This document shows, one piece after another, positions 38,937-48,700 of a DNA stretch of 64,000 nt. The translations under genes were made by a program, and so were the position numbers. The stretch is from NCBI GenBank assembly GCA_016888885.1, contig CP069437.1, forward strand, positions 1,488,001 to 1,552,000. The letters are read 5' to 3'. The notes beneath the pieces are model-generated. The model was not told the DNA's origin. It saw only the letters and a program-made list of their open reading frames with translations, and ran no database searches. Source of the DNA: Faucicola sp902506215. GTDB taxonomy: Bacteria > Pseudomonadota > Gammaproteobacteria > Pseudomonadales > Moraxellaceae. How positions within the stretch are numbered: the first letter of the stretch is position 1; every line of letters starts with the position of its first letter.

Positions 38937-38956
38937 AAGGTTTATATTGCGTCTGT

Positions 38957-41350
38957 TTATAGTGGCTGATACAACACGCCGACCAACAACACCGTGATAT
39001 CCTTCGCTGCTGGGGCAATCTGTACAGTATCAAGTGCTATTGACTGGGCATCATATGTGGTTGCCAAGGTGTCGATTTGGCTTTGTAACTGCTGCCCAAT
39101 GCTGTCTAACTCCTGCTGCAGCTGCTGGCGAATCGCATCAAGCTCTGCGACGGTTTGTTTGTTGGCATTGATATCGCCCACCGAGTTCATGGCGCGTTTG
39201 ACGTTATTGATATTGGTCTGTGACAACGCCTTACGCCCCATAAACGCGCCTAAGACCGCAGAGCCAATACTAACCCCTGCATCCAGCCAGCCTTTGCTCG
39301 ACTCAGCGGCTTGTTGTTGGTATTTTTCATTGGCGGCTTGTAGTTTTTTGGCTAGCGCGTCTTGTTTTTTAGCAAAGCTATCACGCAGCTGCGCAATGGC
39401 GATATCACGCTGTTCATGCAGCGGTACGATGAGCCGATTGCGGAAGGCTTCTTCGCTCTCTGCCACTTCGCTATACAGCTTTAAACTATCGACATACCAT
39501 AGATTTAACACTTGCTGCTGACGGATGGCTTCTTTCACCGCTTTTTCCCAAGCTTTCCATGATGCCTTGTCGAGCGCTTGGGTAGGCAGTTGTTTGAGCA
39601 CAGCAGGTTGGTGCGGAGCCGATTGTAACTGCTCAAAGGTCAAATCACTTAAAATCGCTTGATGCCAATCTACCACCAACGGCGGCTCACCAAATGCTGT
39701 GGTTAATAATAGCTGCTGCTGACTTTGAGCGCCTGATTTTTTGTCATTAAAAAATACCCGCGCATAGGCAAAGGCAGTAGGCTCATAGAAGGTTTGCCCA
39801 TCGCCCGCCCTGTCTTTGGGGGCATAATACAAGCCCACATCCTTGGGCAAGGCAGGCGGCTGACTCATGGTGCTTGCTAATGGATTGATGGCAGGCGTGG
39901 TGGCTTGCGTTTGCGCTGGGTCGCTAGGCGCAGCGACTTGGCTATTGGCTTTGAGCTGTGCTATGGCTTGTTTGCTAAGCGGTCCTGATAAGTAGTTGAG
40001 CGTGAAGCGGGTGCTAAAAATCACAGGGCTGGCGTCATGCACATTGTGCAGTAAAAATTGGCGTTTACCGAGTTTATCAAACCACGTATTGAGCGCCGCT
40101 TTGTCCAGTCCACTGCTGCCGCTAGCAGAGAGCAAGCCATCCATCACCCGTTCACGGTCTTGGGCAGTCTGCAACCGTCCGATAAACCAAGTACCCGCAT
40201 TGGATAAGGCTTTGTAGTCCAAATCCACTGGGTTTTGAGTCGATAACACAATCCCCAAACCAAATGCACGCGCTTGTTTTAGCAGGGTCAACAGCAATAC
40301 TTTGGTCGGTGGATTGCCAATCGGCGGTAAATAGCCAAACACTTCATCCATGTACAAAATTGCCCGCAAGGTTGAAGTGCCTTGCTGACGGCGCATCCAG
40401 CCCAATAAATTGGTGAGCAACAAGGTGACAAAAAATAGACGCTCATCATCGGATAGATGCGCAATATTGAGCACACTGGTTTGCGCTTTGCCGTTTTTAT
40501 CATAAAACAGTGCGCCAGCATCCAGCGGCATGCCTTTGAGCCAGCTGGCAAAACTCGGCGATGCCAAAAGCGTGTTGAGCTTCATCGCCAGTGCGCCACG
40601 GTCTTTATCCGCAAATACTTGTGACAGCGGCAGGATGCCGATTTTGTCAAACGGTGGCGTTTGGATTTGGGTAATCAAATCCACCAAGGTTAAAGTTTGG
40701 TTATTGTCCCAGGCATTTTTAAGTAGCTGTGCCAAAAACACATGCTCTGGGGCAAGGTTATCCCCATCGACTTTTAATAGCACCAACAGTGCCGACACTG
40801 TCGCATCGATATACTCCGCATAGCTTTCGCCATCATTTTTGACACTATCAGGCGGTGGGACGAGATTGCCAAGTAAGGCAATGGGTAAGCCATTCTCGCT
40901 ACCTGGGGTATAGACACTGACACGATTGGCGGCTTTGAGTGCTTGCACACGCTCAGGGGTTTGAAAACTTTTGCCAAGCCCTTGTTGCCAGTTTTCTGCG
41001 GTTTGTTTGGCAAACTCTGCCACACTCATACCCGCTTGACTTGCCATGCCGCTATCAATCCACGGCTCAAAGTCACTGGCTGCCAAATTTGGGAACGTCA
41101 ATGCCAAATTGCCCAAGTCACCTTTGGGGTCAATCGCAATCACCGGAATATTATCAAGCGCAGCTTCTTCCAGTAAGCTGATTCCCAAACCCGTCTTACC
41201 CGAGCCTGTCATCCCGATAATCACCGCATGGGTTGTTAAGTCAGCTGCGTCATATAGGGTTGCTTGACCTTGTGTACGCTCTGGGTACACGTCTTGACCG
41301 AGATAAAATTGACCGATACTATCAGGAATATTATTGGTGAGCGTTGGCAT
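38957..41350 (-). CDS. HerA/DUF87-type ATP-binding protein with coiled-coil C-terminus
   Basis: 797 residues. Walker A GMTGSGKT (46-53) and Walker B AILYMDEVFG (about 331-340) with SGLDK further on place it in the HerA/FtsK superfamily. The arrangement YLGQDVY near the N-terminus and STQNPVDLDYKALSNAGTWFIGRLQTAQDRERVMDGL fits the family called ATP-binding protein DUF87/DUF853. Residues about 630-700 are a long charged, Ala/Gln-rich coiled coil, then GVSIGSAVLGAFMGRKAL, a hydrophobic helix, and a second coiled coil (ELDAIRQQLQQELDSIGQQLQSQ). HerA-type motors translocate DNA with a nuclease NurA, but no nuclease gene adjoins. Function is unknown. Confidence 0.75.
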   Translation of the reverse strand: MPTLTNNIPDSIGQFYLGQDVYPERTQGQATLYDAADLTTHAVIIGMTGSGKTGLGISLLEEAALDNIPVIAIDPKGDLGNLALTFPNLAASDFEPWIDSGMASQAGMSVAEFAKQTAENWQQGLGKSFQTPERVQALKAANRVSVYTPGSENGLPIALLGNLVPPPDSVKNDGESYAEYIDATVSALLVLLKVDGDNLAPEHVFLAQLLKNAWDNNQTLTLVDLITQIQTPPFDKIGILPLSQVFADKDRGALAMKLNTLLASPSFASWLKGMPLDAGALFYDKNGKAQTSVLNIAHLSDDERLFFVTLLLTNLLGWMRRQQGTSTLRAILYMDEVFGYLPPIGNPPTKVLLLTLLKQARAFGLGIVLSTQNPVDLDYKALSNAGTWFIGRLQTAQDRERVMDGLLSASGSSGLDKAALNTWFDKLGKRQFLLHNVHDASPVIFSTRFTLNYLSGPLSKQAIAQLKANSQVAAPSDPAQTQATTPAINPLASTMSQPPALPKDVGLYYAPKDRAGDGQTFYEPTAFAYARVFFNDKKSGAQSQQQLLLTTAFGEPPLVVDWHQAILSDLTFEQLQSAPHQPAVLKQLPTQALDKASWKAWEKAVKEAIRQQQVLNLWYVDSLKLYSEVAESEEAFRNRLIVPLHEQRDIAIAQLRDSFAKKQDALAKKLQAANEKYQQQAAESSKGWLDAGVSIGSAVLGAFMGRKALSQTNINNVKRAMNSVGDINANKQTVAELDAIRQQLQQELDSIGQQLQSQIDTLATTYDAQSIALDTVQIAPAAKDITVLLVGVLYQPL

Positions 41351-41697
41351 GGGATTCCCTCAAAATTTTTATAAGTAATGCTTGATCGCTAACATGACGA
41401 CTGGTCTAATTGTCTAATTAGATTTAACAAGCTGAGTGGCGGTATGTCGTTTTCATTATATGTAAAATTTTATCATTTCGCCTAGCAAAATTTGTCGATT
41501 CTTTTATCTAGCCTTAACGCAATTTTTTAGCGCCGCAAAGATAATCCTTAATAATTTTTGATACCAAATTTTGAAGTTTACCCGCTTACTGTTGGGCATT
41601 AAAAGTTTAGCAATAAAAGCTGAGCAATGAAAAAAGCGATGGGTGACATCGCTTTTGGTAGGATTGCATTATCGCACTATGCTAATTAAGTTTAAAA
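41351..41697. other. Intergenic region upstream of the HerA-like gene
   Basis: 347 bp containing the lemA-operon terminator at 41631-41656 and AT-rich sequence that should carry the promoter of the leftward ATPase gene. No ORF or further structure was recognised. Confidence 0.5.
41631..41656 (-). terminator. Terminator of the lemA-TPM operon
   Basis: Minus-strand stem AAAAGCGATG/CATCGCTTTT, 10 bp with a 5-nt loop, ending in T residues. It lies 40 nt past the last TPM gene. Confidence 0.85.
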
Positions 41698-42291
41698 CTA
41701 CTTTATAAAAATCATCTTGTCAGCGATTTCGTTGCCACTTGGATCATTGTCTAATTGGTAATATTGACGAAGCAATTGTCCCACATCGCCCAATAGCGCA
41801 ACCAAGCTATCAATGTGTCGATTGGCTTTAATACCTTCGATAGCCTTGTCGCACATCGCTTGCCACATGGTTGGCATCACATGGCTATTAATACCTCTAT
41901 CGGCGACAATCTCCAGACGCCGCTCACAGATATTAAGATAGACCAATACCCCAGTATTATCCTGCGTATCCCAGACGCGATAATCCCCAAAAACTTCGAT
42001 TGCTCTGTCTCGGCTGTTTTGTAGCCGTGCGGACGAAATGGGCAAATGATTCTCAATCACTAGTACCACTTCGCCGCGATGCCCTTGCTCAGCTTCGGTA
42101 ATTGCTTGGTTTAGCTGTTGTTGGGCAGTAGGTGTTAACCAGCGATTGTGTAGGCTAGGTATAAACGCAACTTGACGCCACCATCTAGCCCAACTTGGCA
42201 CAGTGGAAGTCACTGTCGCCATCGGTGAGGTGTAAGCAATGGTTTCTTCGTTAGCACCATTCGTTGCAGTTATTGGGTCATTTGTGCTCAT
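41698..42291 (-). CDS. TPM-domain protein, soluble
   Basis: 197 residues from ATG 42291 with GGAA upstream. After a Thr/Ala-rich N-terminus and a WARWWRQ segment, the TPM fold appears: LTPTAQQQLNQAITEAEQGHRGEVVLVIE (about 52-80), RAIEVFGDYRVWDTQDNTGVLVYLNICERRLEIVADRGI (about 95-134) and DKAIEGIKANRHIDSLVALL. TPM domains are implicated in membrane-protein quality control and photosystem repair in plants; bacterial function is poorly defined. It lacks the signal peptide and Gly-rich tail of its larger neighbour. It is the third gene of the lemA operon. Confidence 0.82.
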   Translation of the reverse strand: MSTNDPITATNGANEETIAYTSPMATVTSTVPSWARWWRQVAFIPSLHNRWLTPTAQQQLNQAITEAEQGHRGEVVLVIENHLPISSARLQNSRDRAIEVFGDYRVWDTQDNTGVLVYLNICERRLEIVADRGINSHVMPTMWQAMCDKAIEGIKANRHIDSLVALLGDVGQLLRQYYQLDNDPSGNEIADKMIFIK

Positions 42292-42389
42292 GAAAATTCC
42301 ATAAAAAATAATGAAGTATATAGTTGATGATAAGGGGTAAAGTTAACACAATTTTTTAACTGATGTTTCAATAGCTAGCCGATTACTGA

Positions 42390-43652
42390 TTACCAATCGC
42401 CACCAGCGCCGCCGCCGCCAAAGCCGCCACCGCCGCCACTAAATCCACCACCGCCAAAGCCGCCACCACCAAATCCACCGCCGCCAAAGCCGCCACCCGG
42501 TAGGAACACAACCCCGCCGCTGCCTCGAAATAGCAAGAATAAAAAGACAATAAATGCCACAAACATACTGCCCAATAATCCTGCACCAAAGACTGTACCC
42601 AGCGTTACAATGCCACCTGCCGTAGCAATCGAACCAAAAAACCGCCCTAATATACTGGTCAAAATCATGCCAGCGACAAAGCCAAAAAAGCCAAGGAAGA
42701 TAAGCGGTATACCGCCGTCTTGATTTGACTGGGCATTGGTATTAACTCGATTGGCATCCGCTTGCTTTAAAATAGCAGGATCGGTCGTCAAGCGTTCTTC
42801 AATGCGATTAATTCCCGCGATGATGCCCCCGGCATAATCGCCTTGTTTAAATCTTGGGGTTATATCGTCGTTAATAATGCGTTTAGCGACGGCATCAGGA
42901 ATGGCACCCTCAAGTCCATAGCCTGTTAAAATATACATTTTACGGTCATTGACAGCAACAACCATCAACAGACCCTGATCGGTGTCTTTTTTGCCCAGTT
43001 TCCAGCGGTCAGCAATTTTCATTGAATAGTCAAAAATATCCTCGCCATTGGTGGTTGGTACAATGACCACCGCTGCTTGCGCCAAACCGCGGTCATTAAG
43101 ACTACGCAGTTTGGTTTCAATCGCCTGTTTATCACTGGCAGATAGAATTTTTGCTTCATCTATGACAGGGTTATTTAGAATTAATTTGTCAGCGGCGACA
43201 GGGGCTTGGGTTGATTGCTTGGGTTTCGTGGTCGTCGTAGTCGTTTGGGCATTAGCGGTAGCGGTTGCCTGATTGCTATTTGTCTGATTGCCAGTTCCTT
43301 GGGAATTACCTGGTATCGGCAGCGCATCATTGCCTAACGTCTCTTTAATTGCATCATTATTGAATACAGCATCATTAAGCGCTTCATTGCTTTGTGCGGT
43401 TTTGGCGATCGCAACCATATCCTCAACACTATGATCTTGTAATGTAGGCTTAGCGGTAACGGTTGCGGAATTAGCTGTCGCCGTGGCAGTTTCTGCAACG
43501 GCAGCCATAGGCATCGCAAGCCCAATGCCCATGGTCAGTGCAGTGAAGGTGCTTAATAGCCACCGCTTGGCTAAAAAACCAGATGACAATTTTTGCAGCT
43601 GTTTATGGGAGCGCGGTAAATGGGGCTGTGTCTGTACACTATTCAATGACAC
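42390..43652 (-). CDS. YgcG-like TPM-domain membrane protein with glycine-rich tail
   Basis: 420 residues from a GTG start at 43652, supported by GAGGAA 6 nt upstream. A basic start and hydrophobic segment ending MPMAAVAE (about 48-55) form a signal peptide. An Ala/Thr/Gln-rich linker follows, then the TPM domain at about 160-300 (VDEAKILSASDKQAIETKL-like strand, QAAVVIVPTTNGEDIFDYSMKIADRW, DQGLLMVVAVNDRKMYILTGYGLEGAIPD). Two hydrophobic helices follow (about 320-370), and the end is an extreme Gly/Phe repeat of GGGGF units, terminating GGDW. TPM-YgcG proteins of this layout are commonly paired with LemA, as here. Confidence 0.86.
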   Translation of the reverse strand: MSLNSVQTQPHLPRSHKQLQKLSSGFLAKRWLLSTFTALTMGIGLAMPMAAVAETATATANSATVTAKPTLQDHSVEDMVAIAKTAQSNEALNDAVFNNDAIKETLGNDALPIPGNSQGTGNQTNSNQATATANAQTTTTTTKPKQSTQAPVAADKLILNNPVIDEAKILSASDKQAIETKLRSLNDRGLAQAAVVIVPTTNGEDIFDYSMKIADRWKLGKKDTDQGLLMVVAVNDRKMYILTGYGLEGAIPDAVAKRIINDDITPRFKQGDYAGGIIAGINRIEERLTTDPAILKQADANRVNTNAQSNQDGGIPLIFLGFFGFVAGMILTSILGRFFGSIATAGGIVTLGTVFGAGLLGSMFVAFIVFLFLLFRGSGGVVFLPGGGFGGGGFGGGGFGGGGFSGGGGGFGGGGAGGDW

Positions 43653-43845
43653 CTGTGTTTCCTCAAAGTATGCAATTTTTTTATTATGATGATGTAATCA
43701 ATTCAACCACTATTTTAAAAAATTAAAAAATCAGTCTGACAGTTTTTGCAAATCTTATCCAATGAGCCTGCCACCGACTGATGGCAGACTATTTAAAAAA
43801 ATCTTCTTAACTATTAACCTTAACCATACAGTGAACACTGGTGAA

Positions 43846-44571
43846 TTAGGGTTTCGCTATCGCGGTAGCCGAATTGTTTACAGGTTGACCACCGGCATTG
43901 GCAGTGTTACCACTGTTTTGCACTGGCTGACCACCCGCATTGCCGGTATTGGTATTGTTATTGCCAAAATCAACGGTTGGTGCAGTGGAGATTTGCGTCT
44001 CATTAGCCACGCTAAAGTTTGGGCGGGTATGCATACCAAACACTTTTGCGGTGATATTGGTTGGGAATTGGCGTACGGTAGTGTTGTAAGTTTGAACGGC
44101 TTGGATATAACGACCCCGTGCCACGGCAATGCGGTTTTCAGTACCTTCAAGCTGTGCTTGTAACTCTTGGAATTGTTTATCCGCTTTTAGGTCAGGATAG
44201 CGCTCTGACACTGCCATCAAGCGCGATAACGCACTGCCCAATTGATCTTGCGCTTGTTGATAGCGTTGGAAAGCCGCTGGGTCATTGAGCACATCAGCAC
44301 TTACATTGATAGCCGTCGCTTGTGAACGCGCTTGTGTGACCTCGGTTAAGGTCGCTTGTTCGTGCTGGGCATAACGCTCAACGACTTTGACCAAGTTTGG
44401 AATCAAGTCAGCACGGCGCTGGTACTGGTTGACTACTTCTGACCATGAGGCGTTGATTTGCTCATCTTGCGCTTGCATAGCGTTATAGCCACAACCGGTC
44501 AGATTGGCAGAACCCACCACTAAGGCTGCGGCTAATACGGTGTTTTTTACTGTGGTATTGAATGATTTCAT
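43846..44571 (-). CDS. lemA: LemA-family lipoprotein
   Basis: 241 residues. Signal sequence with lipobox LTGC at about residues 24-27. The LemA core follows: QAQDEQINASWSEVVNQYQRRADLIPNLVKVVERYA (about 34-70), TEVTQARSQA, LSRLMAVSERYPDLKADKQFQELQAQLEGTENRIAVARGRYIQ (about 125-168) and VRQFPTNI. The C-terminal ~50 residues are a low-complexity Asn/Gly/Ala tail with repeated NAGGQPV. LemA proteins are helical, membrane-anchored and of unsettled function; they recur with TPM proteins. GAGGAA lies 5-6 nt before the ATG. It heads the three-gene operon; the gap to the next gene is 193 nt. Confidence 0.88.
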   Translation of the reverse strand: MKSFNTTVKNTVLAAALVVGSANLTGCGYNAMQAQDEQINASWSEVVNQYQRRADLIPNLVKVVERYAQHEQATLTEVTQARSQATAINVSADVLNDPAAFQRYQQAQDQLGSALSRLMAVSERYPDLKADKQFQELQAQLEGTENRIAVARGRYIQAVQTYNTTVRQFPTNITAKVFGMHTRPNFSVANETQISTAPTVDFGNNNTNTGNAGGQPVQNSGNTANAGGQPVNNSATAIAKP

Positions 44572-44760
44572 AAGTTTTCCTCAAAAACAAATTAAATAAA
44601 GTGATGTCTAGGTTTTTGAAAATTATGAAGCTATGTGTGGCTACTGTAAATTTACGTTTTGTATAGTGCTGTATGGTTTTGTATCAAACTGCTACCCGAT
44701 GAAACCGCGCTCACAAATCCTACTCGGTTTGGTTGAAAGAGGTTCTATCAGTGTTCCATA

Positions 44761-44789
44761 AAAAAAGACCAGCCAAGGCTGATCTTTTT
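44761..44789 (-). terminator. Terminator of the YceI gene
   Basis: Minus-strand stem GATCAGCC/GGCTGGTC (one G-T pair) with a 2-nt core loop and T run. It begins 27 nt after the stop codon. Confidence 0.8.
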
Positions 44790-44815
44790 GATTACTTTCA
44801 TTGTTTGCTAAATAA

Positions 44816-45511
44816 TTATTGCTGTACCGCTTCAACTTGGATATTAAGTTTGACGTCTTTAGCAAAACCCATTTTGACATAAGTATCCATGCCCCATTTG
44901 GTGCGGTCAATGGTAGTCTCAAAATCACCGCCACATACTTGTGCATTTTTTAGCATTGGGCTGTTGTAGCAATTAAATTTGGTGGCTTTTAGGCTGACTG
45001 GGTTGGTTTTGCCCAATAGCGTCAAGTTACCGTCAACTTTCGTTACTTTGCCATTTTTGAAATGGAATTTGGTTGATTTAAAATTAGCCGTTGGGTATTT
45101 TTCAGCATCGAAGAAATCACCACTTTTGAGATGTTTATCAAACGCTTCGCTACCCGTATTTAACGAATTAACTGGAATATCAACATTGATGCTGCCCATA
45201 CGCTTGGCAGGGTTGTATTCCATGTCACCGGTTAAGCCGTAAAATCCGCCGGTATTAGTGCTCGTACCAAAATGATCAATGGCAAAACGTACATTGGTGT
45301 GGTTTGGGTCTAGTTTGTAGCTAGTGCTGTTGCTTGGCTTAACTTTTTCTACTTTGGCGGTTTTAGGCGCTTTTGTGACCGCTGCAGATTGAGCTGCGGC
45401 TTCACCAATTTTTTGCGTTTCACCATTTTGCGAGATAATTAATTCTGCATTGGCAAATTGTGTGGCTAACAACGCTGCGATAGCGGTAGTGGCTAAAAGT
45501 TTGCTATTCAT
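44816..45511 (-). CDS. YceI-family periplasmic lipocalin-like protein
   Basis: 231 residues. A signal peptide (LLATTAIAALLATQFANAE, cut about residue 22) is followed by an Ala/Lys linker of about 45 residues. The YceI domain spans about 66-231: SYKLDPNHTNVRFAIDHFGTSTNTGGF, DVDIPVNSLNTGSEAFDKHLKSGDFFDAEKYPTANFKSTKF-type strands, and DRTKWGMDTYVKMGFAKDVKLNIQVEA at the end. The fold is a lipocalin-like barrel that binds polyisoprenoids in TT1927b; periplasmic E. coli YceI responds to stress. Cys residues in NCYNSPMLKNAQVCGG may form a disulfide. It stands alone with its own terminator. Confidence 0.88.
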   Translation of the reverse strand: MNSKLLATTAIAALLATQFANAELIISQNGETQKIGEAAAQSAAVTKAPKTAKVEKVKPSNSTSYKLDPNHTNVRFAIDHFGTSTNTGGFYGLTGDMEYNPAKRMGSINVDIPVNSLNTGSEAFDKHLKSGDFFDAEKYPTANFKSTKFHFKNGKVTKVDGNLTLLGKTNPVSLKATKFNCYNSPMLKNAQVCGGDFETTIDRTKWGMDTYVKMGFAKDVKLNIQVEAVQQ

Positions 45512-45730
45512 GGGATTTTCCTTGATATGTTATAAAAACTGTGTGGTTTTACAAAAAATTGTTAATGAAACTTAACTTAGTCTATGTAGTATTAAGTTAT
45601 TATAACATATAGTTTTTCCTTGTTATCGTGTATTGTTTGTAAATTGTTGCTAGTTTTTGACCGAGCCAAGGTTTTTATCGTGACAGCCTTTATTACCCAG
45701 CCTTTATTAATTAAGTCGGGTTACGTCATT

Positions 45731-45758
45731 AAAAAAGGACAGCTTTTGCCATCCTTTT
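45731..45758 (-). terminator. Terminator of purL
   Basis: Minus-strand stem GGATGGC/GCTGTCC (two G-T pairs) with a 4-nt loop, flanked by A run and T run. It lies 26 nt beyond the purL stop. Confidence 0.78.
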
Positions 45759-45783
45759 ATAAAAAAATCCACTATGTTAACTT

Positions 45784-48700
45784 TTATCTTAAGAATGCCC
45801 GAGCATTTCTAAACATCCGCATCCACGCCCCGTCATTGTCCCAAGCTTCAGGCTTCCAGCTGTGGTTATATGCCATCAAATTGCGCTCTGGGTGTGGCAT
45901 CATCAAGGTCACACGCCCATCGGTACTACAAATCCCTGTCACCCCTTGCGGTGAGCCATTTGGATTGAGTGGATAATGCTCGGTTGCTGTGCCGTGACTG
46001 TCCACATAACGCATCACAATTTGCCCATGTGCGCTCATTCCTGCGATATCGGTATCGCTCAACGTCGCAAAGCCTTCGCCATGTGCCACCGCAATCGGTA
46101 GAATGCTCTCTTGCATGCCTTTTAACAGCACCGACTTGGTACGTTCAATTTTCACATTCACCGTGCGCGCTTCAAACCGTGCCGATTTATTGGCGATAAA
46201 ACGGGGGAAATTCTCTGCGCCTGGTATCAAGTCTTTAAGCTGGCTCATCATCTGACAGCCGTTACACACGCCAAGCGAGAAGGTTTCTGGTCGGGTAAAG
46301 AATCGCACAAATTGCATGCGTAGTTCATCATGGAACAGTACCGATTTTGCCCAGCCAGCACCAGCGCCAAGCACATCGCCATAACTAAAGCCGCCACAAG
46401 CCACCAGCCCATCAAAGTCACGCAAGTTGACACGCCCTTTGAGCAAGTCACTCATATGCACATCGACGGCTTCTAGTCCTGCGCGTTTAAAGCCTGCCGC
46501 CATTTCTAGCTGACCATTTACGCCTTGCTCACGCAAAATGGCGACTTTAGGCTGCACCGTGCGGCTATTGATATACGGGGCTTCAATGGCTTGATTGAGA
46601 TCATAATTGGCTTGGGCGATTAAGCCTTGATGTGATTTATCACCAATCAAATCAAAGGCCTGTTGTACGCATTCGGGGTTGTCGCGGTTTTTAGCGATAT
46701 GGTAGCCCACTTTGCTCCATTCCTGCTCAAGCTCGCTACGCTCAAAACGTAAATTTTGCGTGGCTGTTTGGATGAGTAAACTGTCTTCATCGGTACTTTG
46801 ACCAATTAAGCTTAATAGCTCACTAACGCCTGTAGTTTCGGCTAATTCAAGCAATTCGGCAACCTTATCGGACTTGACTTGAATCACCGCGCCGAGTTCC
46901 TCAGCAAACAATTGACCGAGTAAATTATCATCAGTTAACACCAATTTCACGCCTTGGCGACTGGTGAATTGCATCTCAGCAATGGTGGCAAGCAAACCGC
47001 CATCACCAATGTCATGATATGCCGTGATTAAGCTTTGGTTGTTGGCTTGTTGGATAAAGTTAAAAAAGTTGATTAAATCTTGCGGATTATCTAGGTCTGG
47101 GCAAGTATCACCCAGTTGGCTTAGGGTTTGGGCAAGGATTGAGCCACCCAAGCGGAACTGACCTTTTGATAAGTCTAAGCGATAAAAGGCGGTTTCGCCA
47201 AGCGCCGAGCTATTTAGCAATTCTGGCGTTAAGGTTTTGGTGACATCTTGCACAGGGGCAAAGGCAGTGATAACGAGCGACATCGGTGACACCACAGACT
47301 TGTTTACTTGCTCATCTGACCAATTCGCCCGCATCGACAAGCTATCTTTGCCCACAGGAATGGCAATGCCAAGTGCCGGACAAAGCGCTTCGCCCACGGC
47401 ATACACCGCATCAAACAAGGCTTGGTCTTCTTTGTCCTCCCCACAGGCTGCCATCCAGTTCGCCGACAAGGTAATGTCTGATAGCTTGGCGATATTCGCC
47501 CCTGCGATATTGGTAATGGCTTCGGCAACCGCAAGGCGCGCAGATGCGGCAGGATTAATCAAAGCAACTGGGGTACGCTCGCCCATACTCATGGCCTCAC
47601 CTGTCATCGGCTTGCCATCGACAGGGATGAGAGCAGAAGCGGTAACAGCACAGTCCGCCACTGGCACTTGGTAACGACCAACATATTGGTCACGTACTAC
47701 CATACCCGTGATGGAACGATCACCAATGCTAATTAAGAAAGATTTACTGGCAACCGTTGGGTGACGCAGCACGTCTTTGACCGCTTCCGCCAAATCGACT
47801 TTATCAAGGTTTAACGCTGTCAAATCTGGCGTGCTACGGCTAAAGCTACGCTGCATTTTTGGCGTGCCACCGAGTAGCACTTGTAGGGGCATATCGACCG
47901 GTTGTTGGTCGCCTTTGGTGTTGAGTAGTGGGTCATTGACCACCAACTCACGCACGTCAGTCGCTTCACCCAAAATCGCATACGGGCAACGCTCGCGCTC
48001 ACAGATACTATCAAATAGTTCACGGCTCTGTGGACGGATTGCCAACACATAACGCTCTTGGGCTTCATTTGACCAAATCGCCATTGGCGACATACCATGC
48101 TCAAGCGACGGCACTTTACGCAAGTTTAACACCGCCCCAAGTTCGTGGTCATTCACAAGTTCAGGCATGGCGTTTGACAAACCACCTGCCCCCACGTCAT
48201 GAATCGACACAATCGGATTGTTATCTTCATCTGGCTGATTTCCTGCCATCGCCCAACAGCGGTCAATGACTTCTTGACAGCGGCGTTCCATCTCGGCATT
48301 GTCACGTTGCACGGACGCAAAATCCAAGCCTTCATCAAGCTCACCACTATCCACCGAACTTGCTGCGCCACCGCCCAAGCCGATTTGCATGGCAGGACCC
48401 CCTAGCACAATCAGCAAATCGCCTTGCTGAATCGGATTTTTTTCCACCAAATTGCGTTTGATATTACCGTAACCACCGGCAATCATAATGGGTTTGTGAT
48501 AGCCGCGCATTTGGCTGCCATCTTGGTCTTTTGAGGTATCCAATTGAAATGAGCGAAAATAACCGACCAGATTTGGACGACCAAATTCATTGGAAAACGC
48601 CGCACTACCAAGCGGCGCTTGGGTCATGATTTCTAATGCGGACGCCATACGCGCTGGCTTGCCGTAGTCAGCCGTGGAGACTTTTCCGCTGTGCTCCCAT

